Part shown: piece by piece, positions 1 to 7,973 of the stretch | Layout: each line of letters starts with the position of its first letter | Position numbering within the stretch: the stretch's first letter is position 1 | Origin: Eubacterium sp. UBA5416 | Lineage (GTDB): Bacteria > Bacillota > Clostridia > Lachnospirales > Lachnospiraceae | Length of the DNA: 47,149 bases | Reading direction: 5' to 3' | NCBI GenBank assembly: GCA_002409525.1 | Contig: DHNM01000010.1 | Span: 1-47,149 of the forward strand | Position numbers and translations under genes: made by a program | The notes under the pieces: model-generated | The model's input: only the letters and a program-made list of their open reading frames with translations | What the model was told of the DNA's origin: nothing | Database searches by the model: none

Positions 1-210
1 CAAAGTCAGACGAGACGAAAGATGAAGATTCACAGAAGGGCGAGTCAAAGTCAGACGAGACGAAAGACAAAGATTCCAGAACAGACGAGTCAAAGTCAGA
101 CGAGACGAAAGACAAAGATTCCAAGACAGACGAATCAAAGCCAGACGAGTCAAAGTCAGATGAGACGGAAGATAAACATTCAAAGGCTGATGATGCAAAG
201 ACTGATGATT
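1..210 (+). repeat. Tandem 45-bp direct repeats inside the surface-protein gene
   Basis: Units begin with CAAAGTCAGACGAGACGAAAG at 1, 46 and 91; a 15-bp partial unit starts at 136, a diverged full unit at 151 and another partial at 196. The first three are nearly identical and later ones decay, and all unit lengths are multiples of 15 bp, so copy-number change keeps the reading frame. The array probably continues to the left of the window. Confidence 0.85.
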
Positions 211-1031
211 CCAACTCCAAAGACTCAAAGGAAAATGACTCAGAAGACAAAGAATTATCTAAAGACGGAGCTTTATCTGAGAGCGGTGAATCTAAAAACA
301 AAGAAGATTCTGAAGATAAAGAAGATTCTGGAAATAATGTCACTTCCGAAAATGAACAAAAAACCTCTGTTCGCAAGTTGCTATCAGCAAGAATTATTTC
401 TCCTCTAAAAGATGCCGATCAGAACGATATAGCAGCGTCTGTAGAAGAGAAAGACCAGAATGAAAGTGATAATAAGAAATCGGTTGATACAGAGGTAACG
501 TCTGAACAGACAGAAGAGAATTCTAAAGAGATTGATATAGAAAATTCTACCGGGATTTCTGACGATGTCAAAAGCCTTCAGATGGCTGAAAACGAAGATA
601 CCAATGATGAATCTAAGCAAAACGAACGATTTATCGGTAATTCTATTGTTGGGAATACAGATGACTTTTATGACAACGCTGGAAAAGATAAACTAGCTTC
701 TGCCAGTATCAAGAACCCTATTAATGATTCTGCTTCCACAGATGCAGCGTCATCACAGAACACCGGCAGTCATTCGACAACCAGAAAAAAAACCGATAAT
801 AAGTCGGAGAAGAAATCTTCTGGAAATAAAGTGCAGGAACCTCTCCAGACGAGCCAGAATAAGGTGAAGAGTGCGTCTGTAACAGGTCGAGGGGCTGTTA
901 AAACAGGGGACAACAGTGAAATCCTTCCACTGACTGTTACCTCAGCATTTGCACTGCTTGCGGGATCAGTTCTTGGCGGACTTAAAATCAAGAATAAAAG
1001 AAAACTGACAGAATCTTCTATAGATGAATAA
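3..1031 (+). CDS. Partial (5'-truncated) repetitive, probably sortase-anchored surface protein
   Basis: The reading frame is open from the left window edge, so the start and any signal peptide lie outside. What is seen is about 342 residues of very hydrophilic, low-complexity sequence rich in Asp, Glu, Ser, Lys and Thr, beginning with imperfect 15-residue repeats of the type KSDETKDKDSxTDES and grading into a less regular acidic spacer. The C-terminus carries a motif VKTGD, then a hydrophobic stretch (about 25 residues, LPLTVTSAFALLAGSVLGG) and a basic tail (KIKNKRK). That layout is the usual cell-wall sorting signal, with VKTG in place of LPXTG. Inference: a wall-spanning stalk holding an unseen N-terminal domain on the surface. 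Frame choice rests on this sorting signal; the overlapping Arg/Gln-rich frame is a repeat artefact. The function of the missing part is unknown. Confidence 0.75.
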   Translation, partial: KSDETKDEDSQKGESKSDETKDKDSRTDESKSDETKDKDSKTDESKPDESKSDETEDKHSKADDAKTDDSNSKDSKENDSEDKELSKDGALSESGESKNKEDSEDKEDSGNNVTSENEQKTSVRKLLSARIISPLKDADQNDIAASVEEKDQNESDNKKSVDTEVTSEQTEENSKEIDIENSTGISDDVKSLQMAENEDTNDESKQNERFIGNSIVGNTDDFYDNAGKDKLASASIKNPINDSASTDAASSQNTGSHSTTRKKTDNKSEKKSSGNKVQEPLQTSQNKVKSASVTGRGAVKTGDNSEILPLTVTSAFALLAGSVLGGLKIKNKRKLTESSIDE

Positions 1032-1034
1032 AGA

Positions 1035-1076
1035 AAAAAGCCCTCCCATATATTAAAGATATAGGAGGGCTTTTTT
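1035..1076 (+). terminator. Intrinsic terminator whose right arm contains the next gene's Shine-Dalgarno
   Basis: AAAAAGCCCTCC and ATAT on the left pair with ATAT and AGGAGGGCTTTTT on the right around a short AT loop, with one C.A mismatch, and a run of six T follows. The AGGAGG of the right arm (1063-1068) lies 8 nt before the ATG at 1077, so the same bases also serve as ribosome binding site for the next gene. Confidence 0.85.
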
Positions 1077-1448
1077 ATGGAAACACAGCAATCGGCACAA
1101 AAGATCTTACGTGTGGGAAAAGCAGTCCTGGCGGCTTATATTGTGACTGCCATCTGCCTGCTTGCGGTTGCATTCCTGCTGCTTAAACTGGATCTGAGTC
1201 AGGCCAATGTCAATGTGGGAATTATTGTAACCTATCTGGTTTCTTGTTTTCTGGGCGGCTTTATTCTGGGAAAAACGATGGAGAGAAGAAAGTTTCTGTG
1301 GGGGGTTATACTGGGAGTTATATATTTTCTGATCACTCTCATTATTTCCTTAATTGCCTATCATGGTGTTTCATCGTCGGCAAATCACGTGATCACCACT
1401 CTGCTTATATGCATAGGCGGAGGAATGGCCGGAGGAATGGTATCCTAA
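1077..1448 (+). CDS. TIGR04086-type small membrane protein
   Basis: A 123-residue protein with four predicted membrane segments (about residues 16-37, 47-65, 72-94 and 104-122) joined by short loops, with a basic MERRK loop after the second. Length, topology, the glycine-rich last segment (GGGMAGGM) and position just upstream of the SCIFF genes match the uncharacterised TIGR04086 membrane family of Clostridia. The ATG at 1077 has AGGAGG 8 nt upstream. No catalytic motif is visible and the function is unknown. Conserved neighbourhood with SCIFF and secretion genes in related genomes is background knowledge, not shown here. Family assignment is moderately certain. Confidence 0.7.
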   Translation: METQQSAQKILRVGKAVLAAYIVTAICLLAVAFLLLKLDLSQANVNVGIIVTYLVSCFLGGFILGKTMERRKFLWGVILGVIYFLITLIISLIAYHGVSSSANHVITTLLICIGGGMAGGMVS

Positions 1449-1461
1449 GGAAAGATGTATC

Positions 1462-1490
1462 TTGCCTTGAATCGGATGCCGTGTTATACT
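1462..1490 (+). promoter_or_regulatory. Sigma-A promoter of scfA
   Basis: TTGCCT (1462-1467), a 17-nt spacer, then TATACT (1485-1490), preceded by TGT, an extended -10 element. The predicted start near 1497 leaves a leader of only about 20 nt containing AAAGGAGG (1501-1508), 8 nt before the scfA ATG. Confidence 0.7.
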
Positions 1491-1516
1491 GTTAGGGTAA
1501 AAAGGAGGATGAAAAC

Positions 1517-1660
1517 ATGGTACATATTAAAACTTTGAATACAAAAAGCTTGCAAAACACAATGAAAAAAGGCGGATGCGGTGAATGCCAGACATCTTGT
1601 CAGTCAGCATGTAAGACATCATGTACGGTAGGAAATCAGCACTGCGAGAATAAAAACTAA
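1517..1660 (+). CDS. scfA: SCIFF ranthipeptide precursor (six cysteines in forty-five residues)
   Basis: A 47-codon gene beginning MVHIKTLNTKSLQNT and carrying six cysteines at residues 21, 24, 28, 32, 36 and 43, the defining pattern of the SCIFF precursor family found across Clostridia. It has a strong ribosome binding site (AAAGGAGG, 8 nt spacer) and its own promoter. The leader (residues 1-20) should bind the maturase RRE-like N-terminal domain; thioether links from Cys to acceptor residues in the C-terminal core are made by the radical SAM enzyme encoded next. Family members are now classed as ranthipeptides (non-alpha thioethers); a signalling role has been proposed in some clostridia but the function here is not evident. 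The gene is followed by a strong hairpin and then scfB. Confidence 0.95.
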   Translation: MVHIKTLNTKSLQNTMKKGGCGECQTSCQSACKTSCTVGNQHCENKN

Positions 1661-1667
1661 TTCTGCT

Positions 1668-1712
1668 GACAAAGTTCCCTAACCTGTTCTTACAGGTTCT
1701 GGGAACTTTGTC
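1668..1712 (+). promoter_or_regulatory. Long hairpin between scfA and scfB
   Basis: GACAAAGTTCCC (1668-1679) pairs perfectly with GGGAACTTTGTC (1701-1712), and inside it AACCTGT pairs with ACAGGTT around a TCTT loop: about 19 bp in total. The sequence after it is not U-rich (ATGTACTC), so it is a weak or partial terminator, or an RNA 3'-end stabiliser. Either would give more precursor than maturase mRNA. Confidence 0.75.
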
Positions 1713-1780
1713 ATGTACTCATACCGGTGTGGCAGGTCATTATATGCGGATGCCATGCCAATGTTTGAAGGGAGAACTTT

Positions 1781-3145
1781 TTGATACACCAATATAAAAG
1801 TAACGGATATAACATGGTCCTTGATACCAATAGTGGATCAATTCATGTAGTTGACGATCTGGTTTATGATATAATTTCACTGTTGGACCAGTCCGCCAGT
1901 GAAGACAGCTTAAAAGAGTCTTTACAGGATAAATATTCCGCTGATGAAATAGATGAAGCATTGGAAGAATGCAGGGAACTTGAAAATCAGGGAATGCTTT
2001 TTACAGAAGACCTCTATAAAAATGCGATGGATGCTTTTAAAAACCGCCCGTTAGTGGTAAAAGCGTTATGCCTGCATATAGCGCATGACTGTAACCTGGC
2101 CTGTAGATACTGCTTTGCAGAGGAGGGAGAATATCATGGCCGAAGAGCCCTGATGTCTTTCGACATCGGAAAAAAGGCACTTGATTTTCTGATTGAGAAT
2201 TCTGGAAGCCGAAGAAACCTGGAAGTTGACTTTTTCGGCGGAGAGCCTTTGATGAACTGGAAAGTAGTAGAGGAACTGGTTCATTATGGCCGTGAGCAGG
2301 AAAAACTTCATGACAAACATTTTCGCTTTACAGTGACCACAAATGGGGTACTGTTAAATGATGAAATTATGGAGTTTTGCAACAAAGAGATGGACAACGT
2401 CGTACTCAGTGTCGATGGGCGTAAAGAAGTTCATGACTTTATGAGACCGTTCCGCAACGGAAAAAGCAGCTACGATCTCATTATACCAAAGTTCCAGAAG
2501 TTTGCAGAAAGCAGGAATCAGGACAAATATTACGTCCGTGGTACTTTCACACATTATAATCTTGACTTTGCCAGCGATGTTTTACATCTCGCCGATTTAG
2601 GATTTAAGCAAATTTCAGTAGAGCCTGTTGTTGCTGCTCCCGAAGAAGACTACGCGATCCATGAGGAAGATCTTCCAATTATATTTGAGCAGTATGATAT
2701 CTTGGCTAAAGAGATGATTAAACGCGAAAAAGAAGGGAGAGGATTTAATTTCTTTCATTTCATGATAGATTTGACTGGGGGGCCCTGTGTTTACAAGAGA
2801 CTTTCCGGATGCGGTTCCGGAACAGAATATCTCGCTGTAACTCCCTGGGGAGATTTATATCCCTGCCATCAGTTTGTCGGAAACGAGGATTTTATCCTCG
2901 GAAATGTGGACAAGGGCGTTGTCAGAAATGATATCACAGACGAGTTTAAAAACTGCAATGTCTATTCAAAAAAAGAATGTTCTGATTGTTTTGCAAGATT
3001 TTACTGCAGCGGAGGATGTGCAGCCAATGCTTACAACTTCAACAATAAAATAGATTCAGTCTATGAAGTCGGGTGCAAGATTCAGCAAAAGAGAATTGAA
3101 TGTGCACTGATGATCAAAGCTGCACTGGCTGATGACCAGGGATAA
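1781..3145 (+). CDS. scfB: SCIFF radical SAM maturase (thioether-forming)
   Basis: A 454-residue protein that installs thioether crosslinks in the ScfA peptide. The N-terminus (IHQYKSNGYNMVLDTNSG) is typical of SCIFF maturases and corresponds to the precursor-binding region. The radical SAM CX3CX2C motif CNLACRYC lies at residues 104-111, and FFGGEPL follows at the usual place. The C-terminal SPASM part carries many cysteines (GGPCVY, SGCGSG, YPCHQF, ECSDCFARFYCSGGC, VGC) for auxiliary 4Fe-4S clusters. I use the TTG at 1781 because AAGGGAG lies 6 nt upstream and the family N-terminus begins there. It sits 120 bp after scfA, separated by a hairpin. Cytosolic; the products are S-adenosylmethionine-derived 5'-deoxyadenosine and crosslinked peptide. 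Confidence 0.95.
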   Translation: MIHQYKSNGYNMVLDTNSGSIHVVDDLVYDIISLLDQSASEDSLKESLQDKYSADEIDEALEECRELENQGMLFTEDLYKNAMDAFKNRPLVVKALCLHIAHDCNLACRYCFAEEGEYHGRRALMSFDIGKKALDFLIENSGSRRNLEVDFFGGEPLMNWKVVEELVHYGREQEKLHDKHFRFTVTTNGVLLNDEIMEFCNKEMDNVVLSVDGRKEVHDFMRPFRNGKSSYDLIIPKFQKFAESRNQDKYYVRGTFTHYNLDFASDVLHLADLGFKQISVEPVVAAPEEDYAIHEEDLPIIFEQYDILAKEMIKREKEGRGFNFFHFMIDLTGGPCVYKRLSGCGSGTEYLAVTPWGDLYPCHQFVGNEDFILGNVDKGVVRNDITDEFKNCNVYSKKECSDCFARFYCSGGCAANAYNFNNKIDSVYEVGCKIQQKRIECALMIKAALADDQG

Positions 3146-3170
3146 GGCAGTATACCGGATTTTCTCAGCT

Positions 3171-3203
3171 GGGGAGCGGTCGCTTAAGATGTGATCTGCT
3201 CCC
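3171..3203 (+). terminator. Candidate hairpin after scfB
   Basis: GGGAGC-GGTC pairs with GATC-T-GCTCCC with one mismatch and an 11-nt loop. The following TGTTATC is only weakly U-rich, so readthrough into recJ is likely. Confidence 0.35.
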
Positions 3204-3237
3204 TGTTATCATTGCATGAATACAGAAGAGGAAAGGT

Positions 3238-4962
3238 TTGGTACATAGAGTGGAAAGATGGGTAGTGGCTGCTAAAAGAGCGGACTTTCAAAAAATAGGT
3301 AGAAATTTCCATATAGATCCTGTGATTGCGAGGTTAATACGAAACCGCGATGTAATTGGAGATGATAATATAGATGAATATCTCCATGGAGATTTGGAAT
3401 ATCTCCATGATCCAAAAGATTTTAAAGATATGGAAAAAGCATTAAATATTCTAGATACAAAGTTACGTGAAGAAAAAAGAATACGGATTATAGGCGACTA
3501 TGATATCGATGGAATCATGTCCACCTATATTTTGCTCGTGGGCCTGAAAAGAGTTGGAGCAAGGGTCGATATTCAGATTCCGGATCGTATCAGAGACGGA
3601 TATGGATTAAACGAATCACTTGTCCGTGAGGCATATGATGCGGGAACTGATCTGATTTTAACCTGTGACAATGGTATTGCCGCGGCAGAGCAAATTACTG
3701 TCGCGAAGGAACTGGGGATGCAGGTTATTGTAACGGACCATCATGAAGTACCCTATGAGGATGTGGAAGGTGAAAGAAAATATCTACTGCCTCCTGCTGA
3801 TGCCATTGTCAATCCAAAACAGCAGGATTGTCATTATCCTTTTAAAGGACTTTGCGGAGCCGCTGTCGCGTGGAAGCTTATCTGTGCTCTTTATAAGAGA
3901 CATGGGATCGACAGTTCAGAGTCTATGGCGTTTATAGAGTATGCGGCATTTGCCACAGTTGGAGATGTGATGGATCTTCAGGGCGAAAATCGTGTGATTG
4001 TAAAAGAAGGACTGATAAGACTCAGACAGACTAAAAATAAAGGGCTTCTTGCATTGATGCGTGAAAATCAAATAGTTCCGGAAGATATTAATGTCTATCA
4101 TATCGGATTTGTTCTTGGTCCCTGTTTAAATGCAAGTGGACGCCTTGACACGGCAAAGAGGGCACTCGCCATGCTCTGCGCTGAAAATGATGAAGATGCG
4201 GCAAAACTTGCAGGGGATTTAAAGGCACTAAATGAAAGTCGGAAAGCTATGACACTGCAGGGAACAGAAGCGGCAATATCACTTGTCGAACAATCCGATA
4301 TGAAAGAAGACAAGGTGTTAGTTGTGTATCTGCCTGAATGTCATGAGAGCCTGGCGGGTATCATAGCCGGACGTCTCAGAGAGCATTATCATAAGCCGTC
4401 ATTTGTGATAACCAAAACCGTAGAAGGATTAAAGGGAAGCGGCCGTTCGATCGACAGTTATTCCATGTATGATGAACTCTGCAAATGCAGAGATCTATTC
4501 ACAAAGTTCGGAGGACATCCCATGGCAGCAGGAATCTCATTAAAAGAAGAGAATCTTTCTGTTTTTCGAAAAAGGATCAACAAAGTGTGTACTTTGGCCG
4601 AGAAGGACCTTATGGAAAAAGTGGTCATCGATATAGCAATGCCAATCTCATACATCAGCAAAAGACTGATCAGTCAGATAGAACAGCTTGGTCCCTTTGG
4701 AAAAGGAAATTCGAAACCACTTTTTGCTCAAAAGGGATTGAAAGTGTCAGGGGTTCGAATCTTTGGAAAGAATAGAAATGTGGCTAAGATGCAGGTGATT
4801 GACACAAATGGCTATGTTATGGATGCTGTCTATTTTGGTGAGGCTGATAAATTTGCTGAATATGTCCAAAGTCATACACAGATGGCACTTACTTATTATC
4901 CGACTGTCAATGCATACAGAGGTAGAGAAAACCTTCAGGTTACCGTGTTAAACTATCAATAG
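3238..4962 (+). CDS. recJ: Single-stranded-DNA-specific exonuclease RecJ
   Basis: A 574-residue member of the DHH phosphoesterase family, at the short end for RecJ. Motifs in order: GDYDIDG (residues 86-92), TCDNGI (142-147), VTDHHE (165-170, the DHH signature), ATVGDVMDL (motif IV, after residue 230) and a DHHA1 GGHPMAAG near residue 420, followed by an OB-like C-terminal region. It degrades ssDNA 5' to 3' in recombination and mismatch repair and needs Mn or Mg bound by the Asp/His cluster. The TTG at 3238 is used because GAGG lies 6 nt upstream; a GTG at 3250 is an alternative that trims four residues. The neighbour order recJ-apt-rel is common in Clostridia. Confidence 0.95.
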   Translation: MVHRVERWVVAAKRADFQKIGRNFHIDPVIARLIRNRDVIGDDNIDEYLHGDLEYLHDPKDFKDMEKALNILDTKLREEKRIRIIGDYDIDGIMSTYILLVGLKRVGARVDIQIPDRIRDGYGLNESLVREAYDAGTDLILTCDNGIAAAEQITVAKELGMQVIVTDHHEVPYEDVEGERKYLLPPADAIVNPKQQDCHYPFKGLCGAAVAWKLICALYKRHGIDSSESMAFIEYAAFATVGDVMDLQGENRVIVKEGLIRLRQTKNKGLLALMRENQIVPEDINVYHIGFVLGPCLNASGRLDTAKRALAMLCAENDEDAAKLAGDLKALNESRKAMTLQGTEAAISLVEQSDMKEDKVLVVYLPECHESLAGIIAGRLREHYHKPSFVITKTVEGLKGSGRSIDSYSMYDELCKCRDLFTKFGGHPMAAGISLKEENLSVFRKRINKVCTLAEKDLMEKVVIDIAMPISYISKRLISQIEQLGPFGKGNSKPLFAQKGLKVSGVRIFGKNRNVAKMQVIDTNGYVMDAVYFGEADKFAEYVQSHTQMALTYYPTVNAYRGRENLQVTVLNYQ

Positions 4963-4978
4963 CAGGGCAATTGCCCTA

Positions 4979-5007
4979 TTGATTCTATTATAAAAAAATG
5001 ATATAAT
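4979..5007 (+). promoter_or_regulatory. Promoter of apt (and rel)
   Basis: TTGATT (4979-4984), 17-nt spacer, TATAAT (5002-5007). A second TATAAT occurs at 5014-5019. Just upstream, the palindrome AGGGCAATTGCCCT (4964-4977) directly after the recJ stop codon may act as a weak recJ terminator or an operator. Confidence 0.75.
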
Positions 5008-5062
5008 TTGTAATATAATGATAAGTCGGCAGCAATAGTCGAATGGACAATGAGGAGCTTAA

Positions 5063-5587
5063 ATGAAAAAATTAGAAGATTATGTACTCAGCATCCCGGA
5101 TTTTCCAGAACCGGGAGTTATATTTCGTGATGTAACCAGCATTCTTAAGGATGCGGACGGTCTCAAATTATCAATTGATGAACTTTCGCACCTTTTGGAT
5201 GGAGTGGACTTTGATGTGATTGTGGGAACGGAATCAAGAGGTTTTATATTTGGCGTACCCATCGCTTACAATCTTCATAAACCGTTTGTGCCAATTCGGA
5301 AAAAAGGTAAGCTTCCTCGTGAAACAATAAGCCGGGCTTATAATCTGGAATACGGAACGGCTACGATAGAGATGCATAAAGATGATATCAAACCCGGCCA
5401 GCGTGTAGTCCTGGTTGATGATCTGATCGCAACGGGCGGAACTATTGAGGCCTGCACAAAGATGATTGAACAACAGGGTGCCAAGGTAGAAAAAATCATA
5501 TTTCTGATGGAGCTGGCCGGATTAAAAGGCAGAGATAAACTTAAAGGTTACGATGTTGCTTCTGTAATACGTTATGAGGGGAAATAA
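5063..5587 (+). CDS. apt: Adenine phosphoribosyltransferase
   Basis: A 174-residue enzyme of standard length that converts adenine and PRPP to AMP and pyrophosphate in cytosolic purine salvage. The PRPP-binding signature VVLVDDLIATGGT is at residues 115-127. The substrate loop shows ESRGFIFG (57-64), and KKGKLPRET (80-88) is the flexible-loop region typical of Apt. The ATG has GAGGAG upstream. It lies between recJ and the (p)ppGpp synthetase gene, a frequent arrangement, and has its own consensus promoter. Confidence 0.97.
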   Translation: MKKLEDYVLSIPDFPEPGVIFRDVTSILKDADGLKLSIDELSHLLDGVDFDVIVGTESRGFIFGVPIAYNLHKPFVPIRKKGKLPRETISRAYNLEYGTATIEMHKDDIKPGQRVVLVDDLIATGGTIEACTKMIEQQGAKVEKIIFLMELAGLKGRDKLKGYDVASVIRYEGK

Positions 5588-5591
5588 TTTT

Positions 5592-5642
5592 GGCATTGTG
5601 TATGGAGCGGATCAGCTGTATCCATCCTGCACAGTGCCTTTT
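5592..5642 (+). terminator. Candidate attenuating hairpin between apt and rel
   Basis: GGCATTGTG (5592-5600) pairs with CACAGTGCC (5630-5638) with one G.U pair; inside, ATGGA pairs with TCCAT. It is followed by TTTTC. The imperfect stem and short U-tract suggest partial termination before rel. Confidence 0.5.
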
Positions 5643-5662
5643 CAGCATAAGTGAGGAAATGT

Positions 5663-7969
5663 ATGGGTAAAGACACTAAAATGATGGAAAAGGAAAAATT
5701 AAAGAAAGAAATCGCAGCGGCAGATGCGAATGTGAAAGCCGTGGAGGATTTTACAAGCCCCGGGGAGATTTACCAGGAGCTTATTTCCAGTGTTCGAAAA
5801 TACCATCCATCGACGGATATCAGCATGATCCGGAAAGCCTATGAGATGGCCAGGAAGGCACATAAAGATCAAAAGAGAAAATCCGGTGAGCCTTATATCA
5901 TACATCCTCTGTGTGTCGCTGTTATTCTGGCAGACCTGGAACTCGACAAGGAAAGCATTGTTGCGGGACTTCTCCATGACGTCGTGGAAGATACTGTTAT
6001 GACAGTGGAAGAGTTAAAAGAGGAGTTTGGTGATGAGGTTGCTCTGATTGTCGACGGCGTTACCAAGCTGGGTAAATTAAGCTATGCGGCTGATAAAGTC
6101 GAAGAACAGGCTGAAAATCTGCGCAAGATGTTTTTGGCCATGGCGAAGGATATCCGGGTAATACTGGTAAAGCTTGCCGACCGTCTTCATAATATGAGAA
6201 CAGCTAAGTACTGGTCTTTGGAAAAGCAAAAGGAGAAAGCCCGTGAGACGATGGATATCTATGCCCCTATTGCACAGCGGCTCGGAATTTCTAAGATCAA
6301 AGTCGAGCTGGATGACTTATCCCTGAAATATTTAAAACCGGAAGCATATTATGATCTGGTAGATCAGGTAAATATGAAACGGGGAGAACGTCTGGAACAT
6401 GTGGATGAGATCGTCCGCGAAGTGAAACGTCACATCGAGGATGCAGGTATCGAAGGTCAGGTCAATGGACGGATCAAGCATTTCTTCAGCATTTATAAGA
6501 AGATGGTGAATCAGCATAAGACACTGGATCAGATCTATGATCTGTTTGCCGTGCGTATCATTGTGGAAACAGTCAAAGACTGTTATGCTGCTCTGGGTGT
6601 GATACACGAGATGTATACGCCGATTCCCGGACGTTTTAAAGATTATATAGCTATGCCAAAGCAAAATATGTACCAGTCACTGCACACAACTTTAATTGGT
6701 CCGAACGGACAGCCTTTTGAAATTCAGATCCGTACATTTGAGATGCACAGGACTGCAGAATATGGTATTGCAGCTCACTGGAAATACAAAGAAGCTTCAG
6801 ACGGGAAGAAGACCGGTCCTGAACAGGAAGAGGAAAAACTGAGCTGGCTCCGTCAGATTCTGGAATGGCAGCAGGATATGTCTGATAATAAAGAATTCAT
6901 GAGTCTGCTCAAGAGTGATCTTGACTTGTTCTCTGATAACGTTTATTGTTTTACACCGGCGGGAGATGTCAAAACTCTGCCAAGTGGTTCCTGCCCTATC
7001 GATTTTGCATATATGATTCACTCTGCAGTGGGAAACAAAATGGTTGGTGCGCGGGTAAACGGAAAACTGGTTCCTATTGAATACGAACTCAAAAACGGTG
7101 ATCGTGTAGAAGTTATTACCTCTCAGAATTCAAAGGGACCCAGCAGAGACTGGCTTAAGATAGTGAAAAGTTCTCAGGCAAAAAACCGGATTAATCAATG
7201 GTTTAAAGCGCAGCTGAAAGAGGACAACATCATAAAAGGGAAAGAGATGCTTAACAGTCATGCTAAGATAAAGGGCAAAAATCTTGGTATTTATCTAAAA
7301 CCCGATTATATGAATGCAGTCATACGAAAATATGGTTTTCGAGACTGGGATTCCGTGCTGGCCGCGGTCGGTCACGGAGGTCTAAAAGAGGGTCAGGTTC
7401 TAAATAAGCTGGTTGATGTGTACGATAAGGAAAATCAGACACAACTTACAGACAGCGATGTGTTAAAAAACTCGAATGAGGATGCAATCATTGAAGTCCC
7501 GGTGTCTAAGTCGAGGGGAGGCATCGTTGTAAGCGGCACTCATGATGTCTCCGTTAGATTCTCGAAATGCTGTTCCCCGATTCCGGGCGATGAAATTGTT
7601 GGCTTTGTGACGAGAGGTCGGGGTATTACGATTCACAGGACCGACTGTATTAATATACTGAATCTTCCGGAGTCTGAACGTGGAAGACTGATCGATGCGG
7701 AATGGGAGCCGGGAAGTGCAAATGATCAAATGTATGCGGTTGAGATTAATGTGTATGCTTTTGATCGTTCCGGACTCCTGGTAGATCTGTCAAAATTGTT
7801 TATGGAACGAAAGATTGATATTTCAAAAATCAACGTAAGCACAAACAAGCAGGGGCAGGCGACGGTCGATTTAACCTTTTTCGTCAGAGGCAAAGAAGAA
7901 CTGAACAGTCTGATTGATAAAATCCGTCAGGTGAGCGGTGTAATAGATATAGAACGATCGAAAGGATAA
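5663..7969 (+). CDS. rel: Bifunctional (p)ppGpp synthetase/hydrolase Rel
   Basis: A 768-residue stringent-response enzyme from the ATG at 5663, chosen because GAGG lies 6 nt before it; an in-frame GTG at 5651 would add four residues. Domains in order: HD hydrolase with intact HDVVED (residues 105-110), synthetase domain containing GRIKHFFSIYKKM and the Tyr/Gln-rich YQSLHTT region, TGS domain (begins near DLFSDNVYCFTPAGDV), a helical/zinc-finger region with a CC pair (SKCCSPIPGDE) and a C-terminal ACT domain. Both catalytic sites look complete, so it should make and degrade (p)ppGpp, with ribosome sensing through TGS/ACT. It is followed after 4 nt by the MBL hydrolase gene, so they are probably cotranscribed. 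Confidence 0.96.
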   Translation: MGKDTKMMEKEKLKKEIAAADANVKAVEDFTSPGEIYQELISSVRKYHPSTDISMIRKAYEMARKAHKDQKRKSGEPYIIHPLCVAVILADLELDKESIVAGLLHDVVEDTVMTVEELKEEFGDEVALIVDGVTKLGKLSYAADKVEEQAENLRKMFLAMAKDIRVILVKLADRLHNMRTAKYWSLEKQKEKARETMDIYAPIAQRLGISKIKVELDDLSLKYLKPEAYYDLVDQVNMKRGERLEHVDEIVREVKRHIEDAGIEGQVNGRIKHFFSIYKKMVNQHKTLDQIYDLFAVRIIVETVKDCYAALGVIHEMYTPIPGRFKDYIAMPKQNMYQSLHTTLIGPNGQPFEIQIRTFEMHRTAEYGIAAHWKYKEASDGKKTGPEQEEEKLSWLRQILEWQQDMSDNKEFMSLLKSDLDLFSDNVYCFTPAGDVKTLPSGSCPIDFAYMIHSAVGNKMVGARVNGKLVPIEYELKNGDRVEVITSQNSKGPSRDWLKIVKSSQAKNRINQWFKAQLKEDNIIKGKEMLNSHAKIKGKNLGIYLKPDYMNAVIRKYGFRDWDSVLAAVGHGGLKEGQVLNKLVDVYDKENQTQLTDSDVLKNSNEDAIIEVPVSKSRGGIVVSGTHDVSVRFSKCCSPIPGDEIVGFVTRGRGITIHRTDCINILNLPESERGRLIDAEWEPGSANDQMYAVEINVYAFDRSGLLVDLSKLFMERKIDISKINVSTNKQGQATVDLTFFVRGKEELNSLIDKIRQVSGVIDIERSKG

Positions 7970-7973
7970 TAAA

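Noticed and set aside
1..210. CRISPR array
   Set aside because: Repeats are contiguous, coding, without unique spacers, and change in 15-bp steps in frame.
22..408. Arg/Gln-rich reading frame over the repeat region
   Set aside because: It is the shifted frame of the acidic repeats; only the frame ending at 1031 continues into a sorting signal and is open from the window edge.
378..1031. Separate gene starting with TTG at 378
   Set aside because: The frame is open upstream to the window edge with the same composition, there is no ribosome binding site, and the region 3-377 encodes the same repeat stalk.
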